From assembly GCA_003439945.1 (NCBI GenBank), contig QVRM01001782.1:620001-684000 (forward strand): a DNA stretch of 64,000 nucleotides. The letters run 5' to 3'. The notes beneath the pieces are model-generated. The model saw nothing but the letters and a program-made list of their open reading frames with translations, did not search any database and was not told the origin of the DNA. The number at the start of each line of letters is the position of its first letter. Positions within the stretch are counted from its first letter, which is position 1. This document shows positions 41,864 to 54,418 of this stretch, piece by piece. Origin of the DNA: Dermanyssus gallinae (lineage: Eukaryota; Arthropoda; Arachnida; Mesostigmata; Dermanyssidae). The position numbers were made by a program, and so were the translations under genes.

Positions 41864-41909
41864 GGGCCCATGTTTGGAGTGGAACAATTGTCTCCGCGTT
41901 AACGTGTGG

Positions 41910-44602
41910 TTACGGGTTCTCTAACCCGGGATTACCCCAGTTCAACAATGTGCCCCGAACAGATGCTGCATTTCCTCGTTGGATTTCAAGCGACAGCCTC
42001 TGATGCAAAAATTCCGATGCTCTTGAGTCTCCCGTGGACAGGTTAAGGCTTCTACCTACGCGCTAAATCAATTTCAATGTAAGCGGGCCTGGTTCTCCCA
42101 TTGTTTCAAAAGCCAACGGACGAAATTGGTGCGGATAACCAACGCCAGCGTATTTTCTACTTTTGTTAGCCTCTGCTAACCTAGACGCATGACCTGCCTG
42201 GTCCGCACCTGCACCGACCATCGAAGGGGCTAATGAGTCGGTTACAGTTGCGTCCCAAACAAGCATGCGACCACGCTCTAAGGGGGTTAGAGTAAGACCG
42301 TCAGGCCTTTTCCCGTCATCTCTGGATAGACCCAGAGTTTCTAGTACGCACGGAAAGCCAGCCGATCTCAGTGCTCGACTGAAAGTGTCATTTAATGCCG
42401 AGTAGCGTGCTCTTCGGCCTGCCCTTAAGGCACATGATAAGCCATGATGGGCCAAAGCGTCTACAAGTTAACCACAACGACATCGGTGAGGGACAACTAG
42501 GTCGACACCGCCGCAATCCTGTGCTGATGCGCGTCGTCTCATCATCCAAAAGCGTCCCTATTCGTGGACAGCGTAGGGCATGTAACCAGGCTCCAGCCCC
42601 TTGTCTACTAACGGCTCGAAGCCTGGCTTTGTCAGTCACAGTGGGGGCTCTATCGATCAGGTTTGTTACTCGCTTTTCTTGCAGAGGGTCTGTCCAACTG
42701 CTCTGTTTAGTTCTTTCATCGGGAGGGGAGTCAAACAAAGACAACAATCTGTCGGTCAGCTTTTGTAGTTCAGCGTTATAAGCTTCCCATTCATCCTTAT
42801 CCAACAAAGCCCTAACCCTCTCCGAAGCCTGAGTCAATGATGACACGATCGCGGGTCCAGCCATCATGACCGCGTCCGGCATACCTAAGCCGCCTAGAGA
42901 GATCGGAAGCATTACCTGATCCCTTGCCACAGCGGTAGGCTGAAGATTTAGTATCTCCTCTAAACTGTCTAAGCTAAGATCATTAAAAAGCTGTAAAAGT
43001 TCAGGCGATGAGGATAAGTTGCAACCTCTAACTAGGTGTGTTAACCTCGTGGCTGAAAAGCAAGATCTAAGGAGAAACAGACCACAGTGGGCCACCAATT
43101 GGGATAGTCTGCCTGTGGCGAAGTTCAGTTTGTCTTTCCGGCCGGCTAGTGCTTTTGGTATCCCATCCGGCAGCAAGGGCACACCTAGCAGCTCCAGGTC
43201 AGCCTTGTCAACAACGCGAGCCAGCCAGGGAGTAGGCTAAAGAGACCCGTTAAATCTAATGATTCAATTCTGTTATGATCCGTAACTTTCAAAAAGTCAA
43301 TGACTTTTTGAATATCGTCTAGTACTGTCTGGAGGTCTCCGCCTAGAACGCCGTCATCCAGGTACTAGAGATTAAGAGGGGATCGCAGTGTATCCACCTT
43401 CTCCTTGATACACAGACAGAGAAGTGGAGTACCTAGGGAATCGCCCTGCTGAAGAATTGTTTGCGATAGCATCGTGTTATGGGGCATGACCAGATGCAAT
43501 GACAGACCGTACGCCAGGTTCCTCTGGTGAAACAGTAAGGGAACCCACGGCTTGATGGATTGGAGTAGATGGTCTCGTCGAACGCTATTAAAAGCGTTTT
43601 GGAAATCCAGTTTGACCATCACCATCGGTACTTTGCGCGATTGCAGAAATGTACGGGCACAGTGTACTGCTACCTCTGTACCGCCAGGGGTAGCGAATCC
43701 TAGCTGGTGATGGCCAAGAGCTAAAACAGCATCCTTATTATCTTGACAGCTGATTTTGGCTGCCAATCGGCGAACGACCGAGGAACAGGCGATAGAGCGT
43801 AACGATCCATCTTTTTTCTTTAGTGCAAACATCCGTGCTCCGAAGATAAATGATATAAAACAGGATGGGGGCGAGCCCCATCTGAGCACATCAACTACTT
43901 TGGCAATGGCGTCAACTAATCGCTCAGCCCTGCTGCCCAGTGCGCCAGCCAGTAGGTCCGGAAGTAGACGGGGTCTCCTAAAATCCAGGCCGGCAGCTGA
44001 ACTCCGACTGAAGGTCTTCATGGCGTTTAGTATCTCGTCGCGCGAGGTTGAAGATGGCAGCGTAACCGCCGAAGGTGTGGGCATGGTTAGATCCCGATGA
44101 GCCTGTGGGTGCTTGGAGCGGAGCGCTTCCGTATTTTCGTTCACTGACGCTAGAGTATTCTCGGAGCTCGCCAATCTAGTTGCACCTGAGATATCGCCTT
44201 CCAACAGCTTGACTCTCACCCGTCTGAAGAGGTTATCGTCGAGGTAAGCCTTCGATGCCGAACCCTCATGCGTCAGATCCCTAAGCCTTTTTCCCGTTGA
44301 AAATTCGCGTAAGTTCTTTCTAATCACGACAGACATGGACCGGGCGTCCTTTTCCGCTCGAGGAAGTTGCGACGAAGTTGAATGTCGACGAGTAGAGTAT
44401 CTATATCAGTTTCTTCCGTCGAGGCCCGATGGGCTGTGAACGGCCTGTTGGCGGCGTCCGCATGTCTGGCTGAGATGTGTCTGGCAAGACACCTTTTCGT
44501 GAAAACACCTTTGCAAACCGGGCATGTAGCCCTGTTGGAGTTATCCAATAATGGAGATGTTTGTGCGGCCTCAGTTCCGCTTGGGTTATTATTATCTGGC
44601 AT
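41910..44602 (-). pseudogene. Two-ORF RLE family ORF2: C2H2 finger, reverse transcriptase, CCHC, RLE endonuclease (stops and frameshifts)
   Basis: About 897 codons from ATG 44602 (in TAATG) to TAA 41910-41912. C2H2 finger with the same spacing as the 14969 copy (C27, C30, H42, H47). Reverse transcriptase: FALKKKDGSLRSIA, LGFATPGGTEVA, LDFQNAFNSVRRDHL, LQQGDSLGTPLL, then YLDDGVLGGD preceded by TAG (43363-43365) where the 14969 copy has Trp. Thumb: LPISLGGLGM. The CCHC region near 42430-42480 is damaged. RLE: RPDG, LVWDATV and a KSRKYAG motif. TAG at 42063-42065 interrupts the C-terminal segment, which continues to EIQRGNAASVRGTL, matching ELQRGNAASVKGSL of the 18978 copy. Frameshifts lie near 44330, 43190-43200 and 42400-42450. 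Inactive, but it shows the full domain order. Confidence 0.85.
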
Positions 44603-45194
44603 TATGACGTAAATGCTTTAAGCTTCTCTGCGAGTGGAAGGAGAGCCAATAAAGGTTTCAGAGCTTCCGCGATTGTTCTCAAAGTTGATGCCAGATCAGG
44701 GCTGACACCCTCTAACGTCCGAGCGACGTCTATTAAGGCGCCCCCAACATCTCTGCGAGACGTCTTGTTACGGGTGTGTCCCTTTGTGGTGAGTTTAGCG
44801 GCATACCGCGGCCGAGCTTGACGACTCCTGTATGTGTTGGTTCGCTTCTGTTTGGGCCTCGGTAGCGGTCGCGGATTGGGGAGAAGCAGCTGCGGTGAGG
44901 AGCTTTCCAGTGTGGTAGAAATGCCTCTAAGGACAGCAGCGTACAAAGCCTTATCTTTGCTGGAACCACCAAGTGGCACGTCTTCCACGACAGCAGCTGT
45001 GGCATCAGGTCTCTCGGTGATCGATGCAGACGGATGCGATGCCTTAACTTGTTGTAGAACTCTCGCCTCCATGATGAACAATTGTGGAGGCTTGTAGAGG
45101 CTTGTGGCGAGCTCTCGCAGGACGTCATCCGATTTTTTTTTAATATTCTACCCAGCCGCACTTTTGAGGTTACCCGATTTATTGGGAAGTTCAC
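44602..45194 (-). pseudogene. Two-ORF RLE family ORF1, C-terminal part
   Basis: The 159-codon frame from 45081 ends TAA at 44602-44604, with its last base shared with the ORF2 ATG (TAATG). It contains a basic stretch (RPKQKRTNTYRSRQARPR) and an amphipathic Leu/Ala-rich C-terminus like that at 14969. Weak coding sequence continues upstream to 45194 in another frame. The zinc-knuckle region is absent, so the copy is 5'-truncated or too decayed to read. Confidence 0.6.
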
Positions 45195-45507
45195 TGTGTA
45201 TTAAGTATAGTTGCTGGGTGTACTCGATGTGCCTCCCTTTGTTACCGTCGAGCCGTGAAATAAGCCCAAACGTCATTAGTCTTCTCAATTCACTGGCTAA
45301 GATATGCATCTTGCTAGTGACTGTATCATTGTTCGCGATTCAGCGGTGCCAGATGTGGATATCTCGTGTTTCAAAGTAATCCGAGACCCCAATTGTCGAA
45401 TGTCGACCATGTATCACTGTAGTCTTTACAAGCTTTATTATAATAAATGCGTGTAATGTGGCAAAAATAGATGGCTGTATCTTTTTAACAGAATGCTTTC
45501 ATTTAAG

Positions 45508-45538
<31 letters not shown>

Positions 45539-48239
45539 GTAAACTTCTCGACATCGTTATGTAGCACAAACATTACCGCATGCAGTCAAACAGTCGTCGA
45601 TTTACATTCAGGACCGGCCGTTTTTGGAGCGGCTTTTATAGATTCCGATCTGGGTACGCCTAAGGCTCTAGCCGAAAATAAGCGGATAACACGGCAACGT
45701 GATACCAGCTCCCCACTATCATATGATTTGAGTAAAACTAGACACTAAGTGTAACCAGCGGAGAGGGGTGGGGGTACACAGCGTTATTCGGCTAGGATAT
45801 GTTGCGCTCGATGCAGGTCTGAAGACCCGACTTGCGCGGCGGGACAGTTGAGCACGTTCAGGGCCCGCTGACCGGGTACTTCGCCGCGCTGCCGAAGAGC
45901 TGACGGCGTACCTTAGTGCTTTTGACATTTCTAATTGGCAACTTATAGTAGACACACTACGGAGAAACGAAATATATCCGCCTATCTCCGGCGCATTATA
46001 TGCGCATACACATCGGACTTTCTCCAAGGCGACGCCACTTGCAAGGTTAACGCGAGTGTGTCACATTGCAGGACCCCTCCTCTAATACGCCACGCAGGTC
46101 TTTACAGGGCTAGGATAATTTCAAACTTGCATGCTCAGTTGAGACAAATCGACCACCGATATATACGTGCTTTGCGCTTTTGTTGACTGTTGACGACGTC
46201 ACGAAGTCTCGGCCTACACGGCACTCGCTACATACGCACGTCTACAAGCTGTGCTCTAAACAAATGACCAGGCAACACCAGCAATCTGTGGCGTGCGTAC
46301 GTCGCGTAATTCTGCTTGTTCAGACGAACTTTACAACCTAAACACTGCCATAAAAAGAAAGCCCACGGGTTTTATCACGTGTCATGCAGCACGGAAGAAT
46401 TCCACATTCTTCAGGAGTGTTGCCGGTGCACGAGGTGCTCTGCCCAGTGCGATAAAAACCACGCCGCAGCATGTCCAGCAGTTCAGTCAATAGCTGAACT
46501 AGCAAGATGAGAGAAGACCCAATGGCGTGAAAGAAGCACTAGTTGTGTCTGATGTATATGTTTATAATTTTACCCAACCTGGGTGTTAATAAACCATAAT
46601 ATTATTAAAAAGAAAGTCCATATAGAAGACCTGCGCCTGCGAGGAAGGCGCCTTGCACACCCGCCGTCGGCACACAGTCGAGACAAGGGTGCCCCTCAAG
46701 GGGCCAATGCAACCAGGGCCAGCCGTCAGGGAGTGAAGGATCTTGATGCACCTTCCAGGGTTCGGGGACCATACGTCGGCAGCACATGAGGCTCACCTCT
46801 CATGGTCTCGAAATATTGTCGAACACAATTCTGAATCTGTGGGGGGGTGACTAAGGTTTTAAGTGGGTAAGTGTCTCACATCAGGTGTTCTAGGTTGCTA
46901 AACCGACCTACAATATCCATTTTCTAAACCTCCCATATATTTCCGTATTCGCCTGATGAGTCACCTTTTGGATAACGTGAAGCATATGGCAATGTACTAT
47001 GTACACCATTAAACATATTCTGTCAAAGTGTTTCATTGTAACACTGTCAGGCCATTTTCCCTGAAAACATCTGGAACACAAAATACCTTACAACAAGTTC
47101 GTAGTATTTCGCAGAATTTGCTTCCCCTACAGGCACTGTCAAACTAAGAATTACGAAATGTCGGCGCTCTCATATATAGCATGTGTCTTTCGTAATATTT
47201 AAATTACAATTCTCACAAAACGTCGTATAATTTAATCTGTATGAGGACGAATTCACCAACTAACAAAAGGGTAGATGAATTAATGTTATGTTTCTCTTCG
47301 GTTCCTTGCTTATCTAAGTTATGTCATATATGTATGTACATATATATATATATATGATTTTTTTTGTGAGAAAACATATTTATTTCAATGCTATAGAGCT
47401 GCTTTTAATTATTTCAGTGCCTGACTACCTTCTTGGTTGGCGATCTTGAAAATAATGCATCGGTCGAATTACAGCCGAATGATCCGCAAACAAAATCAGG
47501 ATCCCGCATCTCAACTACAAATTTCATATAACGTAGCGATTCTTTGATATCGTCCGTACAACCGGCTATACTTTTGCTTGAGATGAGCCTGCCGCTACCT
47601 AATTAGCAGCCTATCATTTTCATATGAAAACTCTAATCAACGCTCTGGATACCCTTTTTGTGTCCGAAACTCTGGCACCAGCTATAGATTTCTGTGCAAA
47701 ACTGATGTATTCCCTTTGCATGCTAATAATAGTTGCATATGTTGAGATGCCGTGCAGGCTCCAGTGACGCCAAGCGGATAGCGTCGGACGAGATCAAACG
47801 ACACCAACGAGAACGAAGACAACAATAAACACGAAGGGTACGCGGAGTTGAGCTAATTGCTTTCCGCAACGGAGATATATTGATGAATGGGTAAACTACT
47901 AAGTCCGAGAGTAATTGCGGCATAAACAGCGGCGGTCATACGCTATACTGTGGCCGATGCAATAAAAATTGGTATGTTCCTTCACAGTTCGTCGTCCGTT
48001 ATTCGTCTCGACCTTGGACATTGGGCAACACATAGCAGGGACTCTTCCTCCCACATAGTTCTGCAACTGCTAAAACCGTTTTGAGAATTCGGATGACCTA
48101 TCTTTGCTAACATGGGTGCAGATAGGCAGGCTGCTCGATAATATGGCATTATTGTGACACCTTCTGCTACTTTTTATGTTAGATTGTTAAATAGCATGCC
48201 TTGTTAATCATTAATGACACAGCTTAGTTTCCGTAATCA
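45195..48239. other. 3-kb gap, no confident gene
   Basis: (TA)n at 45509-45537 and 47340-47355. Region 45760-46520 has several overlapping ORFs and a segment reading CSTEEFHILQEC that vaguely resembles a CCHC/HILxxC tail of a LINE, but no reverse-transcriptase motif supports it. Region 46620-46790 is GC-richer. The remainder is unique-looking AT-rich DNA. Confidence 0.35.
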
Positions 48240-49556
48240 GTGATTCAAGATGCAAAAACTATTTCGACAGTGTGCCTAAGGACCGCCTCCTCGAAATCCC
48301 CCGAGAGAGGTTTAATATTAAGAGCTCAATTTCAATTTGATTCGAGACATGCTGAGCCACAATTTTATAACCATGAAAAACGGAAATCACTGGAGTACCG
48401 CAGGGCGACTCTGCAAGCCTATTTCTCTTTATACTGTACATTGCTGTGTTAGCAGACCTTCTGCGCACAATGAAAAGCCTTCTACGCGGACGACCTCGTC
48501 ATCTTAGCCAAGTCCCGGGAACACGTACAATTCTACTTAAATGAAACTTCAAAATGGTGTGCGGAGAACCGACTGATAATTAATTTCTCTAAGACAGAGA
48601 TTTTTCGCTTAATATCTCTAAGACAAATATTCTTCGCTTAATATCTCTAAGACAAATATTCTTCGCTTAATATCTCTAAGACAAATATTCTTCGCTTAAT
48701 ATCTCTAAGACAAAGAATCTTCGCTTAATATCTCTAAGACAAAGATTCTTCGCTTCAGCCGCGGCGGCTCATACGCCGCTGCCGACCATCGCGTCAAGAT
48801 CAACAGTACTTGCCTTGAGCTGGTTAAACATTTCTCGTATCTTGGCATAACTTTAACACCGCGACTGACTTATAGCAGACACATCGAGGAACTGCGAGCA
48901 AAGGCCACGGCGGCGATGATGCTACTCGGAGACATTCCAGACGTGGATCTTGATACAGCAATGAAAATATTTAGGATGAAAGTTACCCCGATACTCCAGT
49001 ACTGTCTCCCAGTAATTGCGCCGCACATAACATTGCGCGATCTCAAAAATTTAGATCGCTTAGTTCTGCGAGTGTGCTGGGATTACCCAAGAACGCGTCT
49101 GCTACCCTAGCACTAGAACTATGCGGAGAACGCACTCTGGTAGAAAACTTAGTCCTAGACAAATTACCGACCAGTACAATTACACTCGACATGTACCGAA
49201 CATTCAGGGACGGCTAAAACGTACATTTTGCTAAGTGTAACTATACAGAATGGACCTGCTTTGCGCTCAGAGAAATGAAAACGTGCCTTCCAAAGTAACC
49301 GACAATTAGTGTGCAGGGTAACATGGCACGGTTATCATTATTATATGTGTCTCAAAAGTGAATGTTATTATATTAACGACTGTGTGTGTAAGTTTTGTGG
49401 TGAGTGCAACATCTGTCGATATCATGTTCTAATATGTTCAGCATTAGACTCATACTCGTTACAGCTGCGTGTGAACGAAATATTGTGATAACTTCGTAGC
49501 AAACCATATGTGTCAATCCAATCCTACTACCAACAACTATGGTGAATAAATATGAT
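48240..49556 (+). pseudogene. Family J LINE, decayed reverse-transcriptase copy
   Basis: Read in shifting frames, it aligns with the minus-strand copy at 13021-14648: FDSVPKDRLLE, RFNIKSS, a damaged GVPQGDSAS region, FYADDLVILAKSREHVQFYLN, INFSKTEIFR, then a tandem repeat. It continues with HFSYLGITLTPRL, MLLGDIPDVDLDTAMKIF, LKNLDRLVLRV, TWHGYHYYMCL and the terminal knuckle VCKFCGECNICRYHVLIC. The 3' UTR contains GGTGAATAAA as in the other copy. A 29-bp tandem expansion (48582-48755) and several indels destroy the frame. Confidence 0.83.
48582..48755. repeat. 29-bp tandem repeat, six units, inside a reverse-transcriptase pseudogene
   Basis: Units start at 48582, 48611, 48640, 48669, 48698 and 48727 with a constant 29-base period (AATATCTCTAAGACAAATAT plus TCTTCGCTT). 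The first unit still reads as the conserved INFSKTEIFR codons, so the array arose by duplication of coding DNA. Units differ at a few positions, with the later two sharing AAAGA. There are no spacers, so it is not a CRISPR array. Confidence 0.97.
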
Positions 49557-51819
49557 GTGTATAAAAACTAGGAAACTAGTAATATGTAAGTTAGTTCAGT
49601 TCATCCCACGCTAAACCCCCTGAAGCACGTGAAGGCCACCTATTGGGAGAGTATTGTCACAGCCGCGAGGCTCATTTGATCCCCTTGATGTCGAGCAACA
49701 AGCGAACATTAGGTTCGACGATGTTTTGTTCAGCAAGGAACCGATCTACTTAAGTACGAAGTGTGCTCATTGTGTAAAAATCATGTACTTAAAATACACA
49801 ATCTAGCCAAGATTCTAGTAGAAAGAATCTGATATGCTCTACGGAAAGCCACGAGAGCCAACGCAGATACAGAACGGCCTCAACGGGAGCGTAGAGACGG
49901 CGTCAGCAGCAAGGAAATTTAAATGTCCGCGTGTTGTATACAAGTAGCCCCTCTCGCGTTGAAGAAAATGAGACTCTCATTGTGGTAATATTGTAGTAAT
50001 ACTACTAGACCCTCTCACCAATCATTGTGGTAACATTGTAGCGTGCTTACGTGTCTAAAGCCTACCCATATCCACACGATATAAGAATAATAGGTCACTA
50101 GAAAGGGAGCTATGAAATGTCGCAATTTTAAATCAATTGTGTACGGTTTACAGTATTAACGGCATCACAATCTTAGTGTTTATAGAATCTTTTTTGAGGG
50201 AACGCTTGTTGGCGAAATAACACGGCGCCAAATTCGGCGTGAAAGATGACATTTTGAGTATTGGACTTAATCCCGGCAGGTTAATTCCACGGGATACAAT
50301 TGCTGGATAAATGACAGTTCCAATAACCTGGAACAGCTATAATAGTTACTGTTTGCATTCCTGCCATTATGTAAGAAAGACCCACAGCTAAGGGGAAGGA
50401 ACGCATGGGGACCGCACGAACTTATATTAATGACGACTTGAGCGCGTCAATTCAGTCAAAATCTTTGAACTTTGCTTCTTCGATAAATTTCGCTTAAAAC
50501 ATGTGTACATAGCGGACTGCCTTCTCATATAAACTGTTTTCACGGTGTTACAGCAAAGGACGGGAGCGTTGCATCTTTGCTGATGAAGAAGCTAATTCTT
50601 CTTGCGGACAGTAACGGCGAATAAGGGCGATGTCTATGGCATCCAACTGACGACGTTTGTTAATTTACAAGCAGGCGCGAGTCGGCTGCCTCACATGCAC
50701 CCGTCGGGCCCCAGAATGCGGCGAAGCTGTCGCTACAGCATAGACGAAGACAAGCACTTGTCTCAAACTAGACTGCTGCGCACGGCGGGACCTTGAGCAC
50801 CGAACCCTATCGACGCCGGATTTTGTCGTGGTTGTCATGGCTTCCTGGTAGTGATGGTACGGGAAATTAGTTACCTCGACGATAAACGCTCCGCTACGTT
50901 AATCGACTATTGGCAGCCACACCGCTGACTGAAGAGGTGCGGTCATCTAGCAGCCATTCTTCGCTCGGCCTGCTTCACTTAAACGGTCGCAGATGGGCAT
51001 CACTCACAACAGAAAAACAAGAACAATTCCCGATTTGGTCCCAGGCCTACAGCAACGTTAGTACAGTTAGCGATGTGTTAAAAGGCGATGCAAAATTTAC
51101 CGCTTGGTGCTAATACTATGGTGGCACAACTATGTTGGATTTATTATGGTCACTCCGTTTATGTGCTGAACACCGAGTCAGGGCAGGTCGAAACTCGTGT
51201 GGTGGAACCTTTATATTTAAGCGTGATCGTTGCTCGGTATCTCGCAGAATTCAAGTGGAACCTGTCATAATGTTCGTACCTGATTCTTCTATCTGTTTCC
51301 TTGTTATTTTTTTTTTGAGAGTACGATAAGTTTATTACTATCCTATGCCAATATAATCTTGCAGGAAGTCACTGACGCGGTTGATATTGAACAGAGCCAG
51401 GGTCGTTTTAACCAAAACGTTTAGGGGTGGTGGGATGTCTACTATTGCGACAATGTTTTTGCGGTAGCGGGCGCTCTAGTGAGCATACCCTCATTGTAGA
51501 CTTCCCCGCACAAAACGTGCTGTTCGGTGGTGAGCGCCTAGAACAAATAAGCTAAATATAGTTGGAGAGGAAGCAGAAGAGAGAAGAAGGGGTTTATATG
51601 CAGTACCTCTTTTTGCTATGCCTCGCTAAGGTGATAAGCCGTGCCGCGAGCTACCTTTAAGGATTACTTTGTGCATTATTCATTGGATTCAGGCAGTTGA
51701 GATCAAATTGTTGTTTAAGACACCCACAAGGTAACAAGATAACGCAAACATGTATCGCCAATAACCCGGAGCTCCCATGACTCGTAATTTATATCACCGC
51801 GACTTTATTACTTCTCAGA

Positions 51820-51854
<35 letters not shown>

Positions 51855-54298
51855 CAGGTGAAAGGAGGTTGGCTACGAGTGGAGCAGGCACTGGTGACTC
51901 CGATGGTCTTAATTTTGGTGCCTTATTGTTCCGTAAAACGTACTTTGAGTTAGCTTGTGTTGCACACATGCATTTCGTTAGTTCCCTTGATTTAATTGCG
52001 TATGGCAAATAATTAAGCACTCACGGTTTTTTTCTACAAAAAGTGTATGCAGCAATGGTCATGATTATGGCGCAGACATTTTCCAGACTGTTCTACTGAT
52101 GCTTGTAGGCTCTTGTAAATTCATCATTGTGGCGTTCGCTGTATATATTTATCATATTACATATATATATATATATATAATATATATATCTATATATATA
52201 TACACATATCTATATATATACATACTTATATATTATACATATATATTATATATATTATATAACATATCTATATATATTATATACAATCTTTCTATTCTAT
52301 CTCTCTATATCTAGTCTCTCTCTATATCTCTATATATATATAGTATATATATATATATATCTATATATATATACATACTATATTTATATACATCTATATA
52401 TATATATATGTATATACACTTCTAAGTGTGTGTCCGATGCGCATAAAGTTCAGTAATGAACAGGATATGTATGTATAAAGGTAGAGAGTAGCATGACAGA
52501 ATAGAACGCCTTTTGCAGTTTTGATCGACACATATTTGCCTATGCTACTGTCGTTTCCTAACAAGAGAGGCGTGTTAGAATATGCGCGCGATTTAGTGGC
52601 AGTATGCGCACGAAATAGTGGCAGTACAATGGACTTTGATCGACGCGAACAGCGCCTGCTTTCCCATGATGCCTTCTGAGCCAAATGAAGCGAATACAGC
52701 CCCGGTCTGCCGTTGTGTGTAGCGTGGCGTGCAGGTTACGCAGTTGGCCGCGTCAGACGCAGCATTTGCAATATGGCGGCAGCCATATGCCAATTTGTTG
52801 TAGCGCATCCATTTAGGCCAATGAATGCATCCGCAGCATTGGACTTCGGCTTCGATTCTCCTTCACGAGTATCCAGTATCCACGCCAGCGTCGTCGTCGT
52901 CGTCGTCGTCGGCACCGTGCGAAACGTGTTTCCTTGCACCGCGTCAATCAAATCTGCGATAACAGCAGTAATCATAATGACAAAGACGCTAATGATGAGA
53001 TTAATTCTGGTAATGGTGGTAATGAAGGTAGCGGCAGTAGAAGTAGTAGTAGTAGTGGGCGTCGTAGCAGCCCTACAGTACAAATGGCTGAAAGACGAAC
53101 GTTGACTTTCGCCGGATCGCTGTTGTATCGTGCGCACGTAGTTTGGAGTGCACGTTTCTCGGCGCCGCTAATGGATGGAGTCATTTGAGGCGGCGTTGTC
53201 GACTCCAACAAGGCATCAATTTTCTCAAATGGGCACGTTGATATGCCACTCACTGCTGATTGCTCGAGCGTAGTCGATGTGAACAGGATGAGCCTCCGGG
53301 TGTACAAGACGAATCTTTTGCGAAGCTCGCGAGAGATAGAGAGAGAGAGAGAGAGAAAAAGAAAGAGGAACGTGGCCAATAAAAAAATAAAGTAACATAA
53401 AACTTAGGGCAGTAAGAAATGTTCCTATTCCCAACCCCAATTGGGCAGAAAGACGACGGCATGCCGGTAGCTAAGTAAAAGCAGGACGCAAAGAAAAACG
53501 CCTAAATACGGTGTGCTTTCATGAACGACCCGGTGTGTGAATCGCCTCTTCTTGAAGTGCTCTAAATGATCTCTAGCAGCTGCTCGTGTTGTTCAAACAG
53601 CGAAGAGAAAGGTAGACGGTACGGGCACACGTCTACGAAGAATAACTATTTTTGTACCCGTAGACACCATAGAACTAAGTAGTTAGAGGCTCATCTGATA
53701 TTGTTTACCGTGAATAAGCATTGTAGCGAAAAATAATTGTGTATATGCTTATACAAGCGGCCAAGGCGGCGACAAACGTAGAAAAGAGCAAAAACCACGA
53801 ATGAACGGTGGACACTCGCGGACGCACGCGCGGTCGTGAAGAAACGGCACGATAACCTTATATTCAGAAGAACCAAGAACAGAAGAATATATATGATCGG
53901 AGAGTTTGAGCTTAAAGCAGGAGTGCGAAATTGTGTTGAGATCGCATCCCGTTTAGGTAACCGAACTAGTAGTCGGAGTTGGAAACCTTGTTTTAGTGAC
54001 TGCGTCCGCTCACACTGCTTTGCATGCGCCTTGCTTTGAAGTTGACAATTTTAGAAATTAAGCTCAAATTCAGCTGAATGCAGGTATATTGACGTTATGA
54101 CAATATTAGCGTGTATATTGACGTCGAGCCAATATTAGCGTCGTAACACCCTGATTGGGTAGGAAGTCTTATTTGTGTACATCGTATTACTTTGCTACTA
54201 CGGTGTACTCCGTTTGGCTAGCTCGGTGGCCAGCTGGAATTTAAATGAATGCTCACTCTACTCAGCGCACTTCTGAAGGGCTAACCGGATTATTGTCA
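49557..54298. other. 4.7-kb gap: TA-rich and triplet repeats, no gene recognised
   Basis: (TA)n at 51822-51851; a long irregular TA/TC tract at 52155-52412; (GTC)n at about 52888-52913; (GTA)n near 53040-53060; and (GA)n at about 53333-53356. Open frames at 50910-51270 and 52713-53188 show no recognisable domain; the latter is driven by the triplet repeats. A host exon cannot be excluded. Confidence 0.35.
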
Positions 54299-54418
54299 AT
54301 GATGGTGTGTGCGAGCATGACACGCTCTGATGATCAGACGACCGGCACGTATCCGCACGGCGATAATCTCAGCCCATTGTTATTCATACCGTTGCTCAGC
54401 GATCTGCCACACAAATAA
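54299..54418 (+). pseudogene. Short LINE reverse-transcriptase fragment
   Basis: YPHGDNLSPLLFIPLLSDLPH resembles the PQGD-x-LSPLLF motif of LINE reverse transcriptases (Gln replaced by His). No other motif is readable on either side, so it is a short remnant. It could be chance, but the 12 or so consecutive motif residues argue for homology. Confidence 0.4.

Larger units (their letters stand above)
41862..45194 (-). mobile_element. Two-ORF RLE-family retrotransposon, longest copy
   Basis: It contains the C-terminal part of ORF1 (44602-45194), all domains of ORF2 (41910-44602) and a 3' UTR of about 48 bases that joins (TA)n. The 5' part with the ORF1 zinc knuckles is missing. Several stops and frameshifts make it inactive. 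Together with the copies at 14.7, 18.9 and 35.4 kb it defines the family. Confidence 0.82.

Noticed and set aside
45760..46520. Possible additional LINE C-terminus (CSTEEFHILQEC)
   Set aside because: Only a short H-x4-C-like resemblance; no reverse-transcriptase motif could be read on either strand.
48582..48755. CRISPR-like array (29-bp repeats)
   Set aside because: Units are directly adjacent with no spacers, and the unit derives from reverse-transcriptase coding sequence in eukaryotic DNA.
52713..53137. Val-rich or Thr-rich proteins on both strands
   Set aside because: Driven by GTC/GTA triplet repeats and open on both strands; no recognisable domain.
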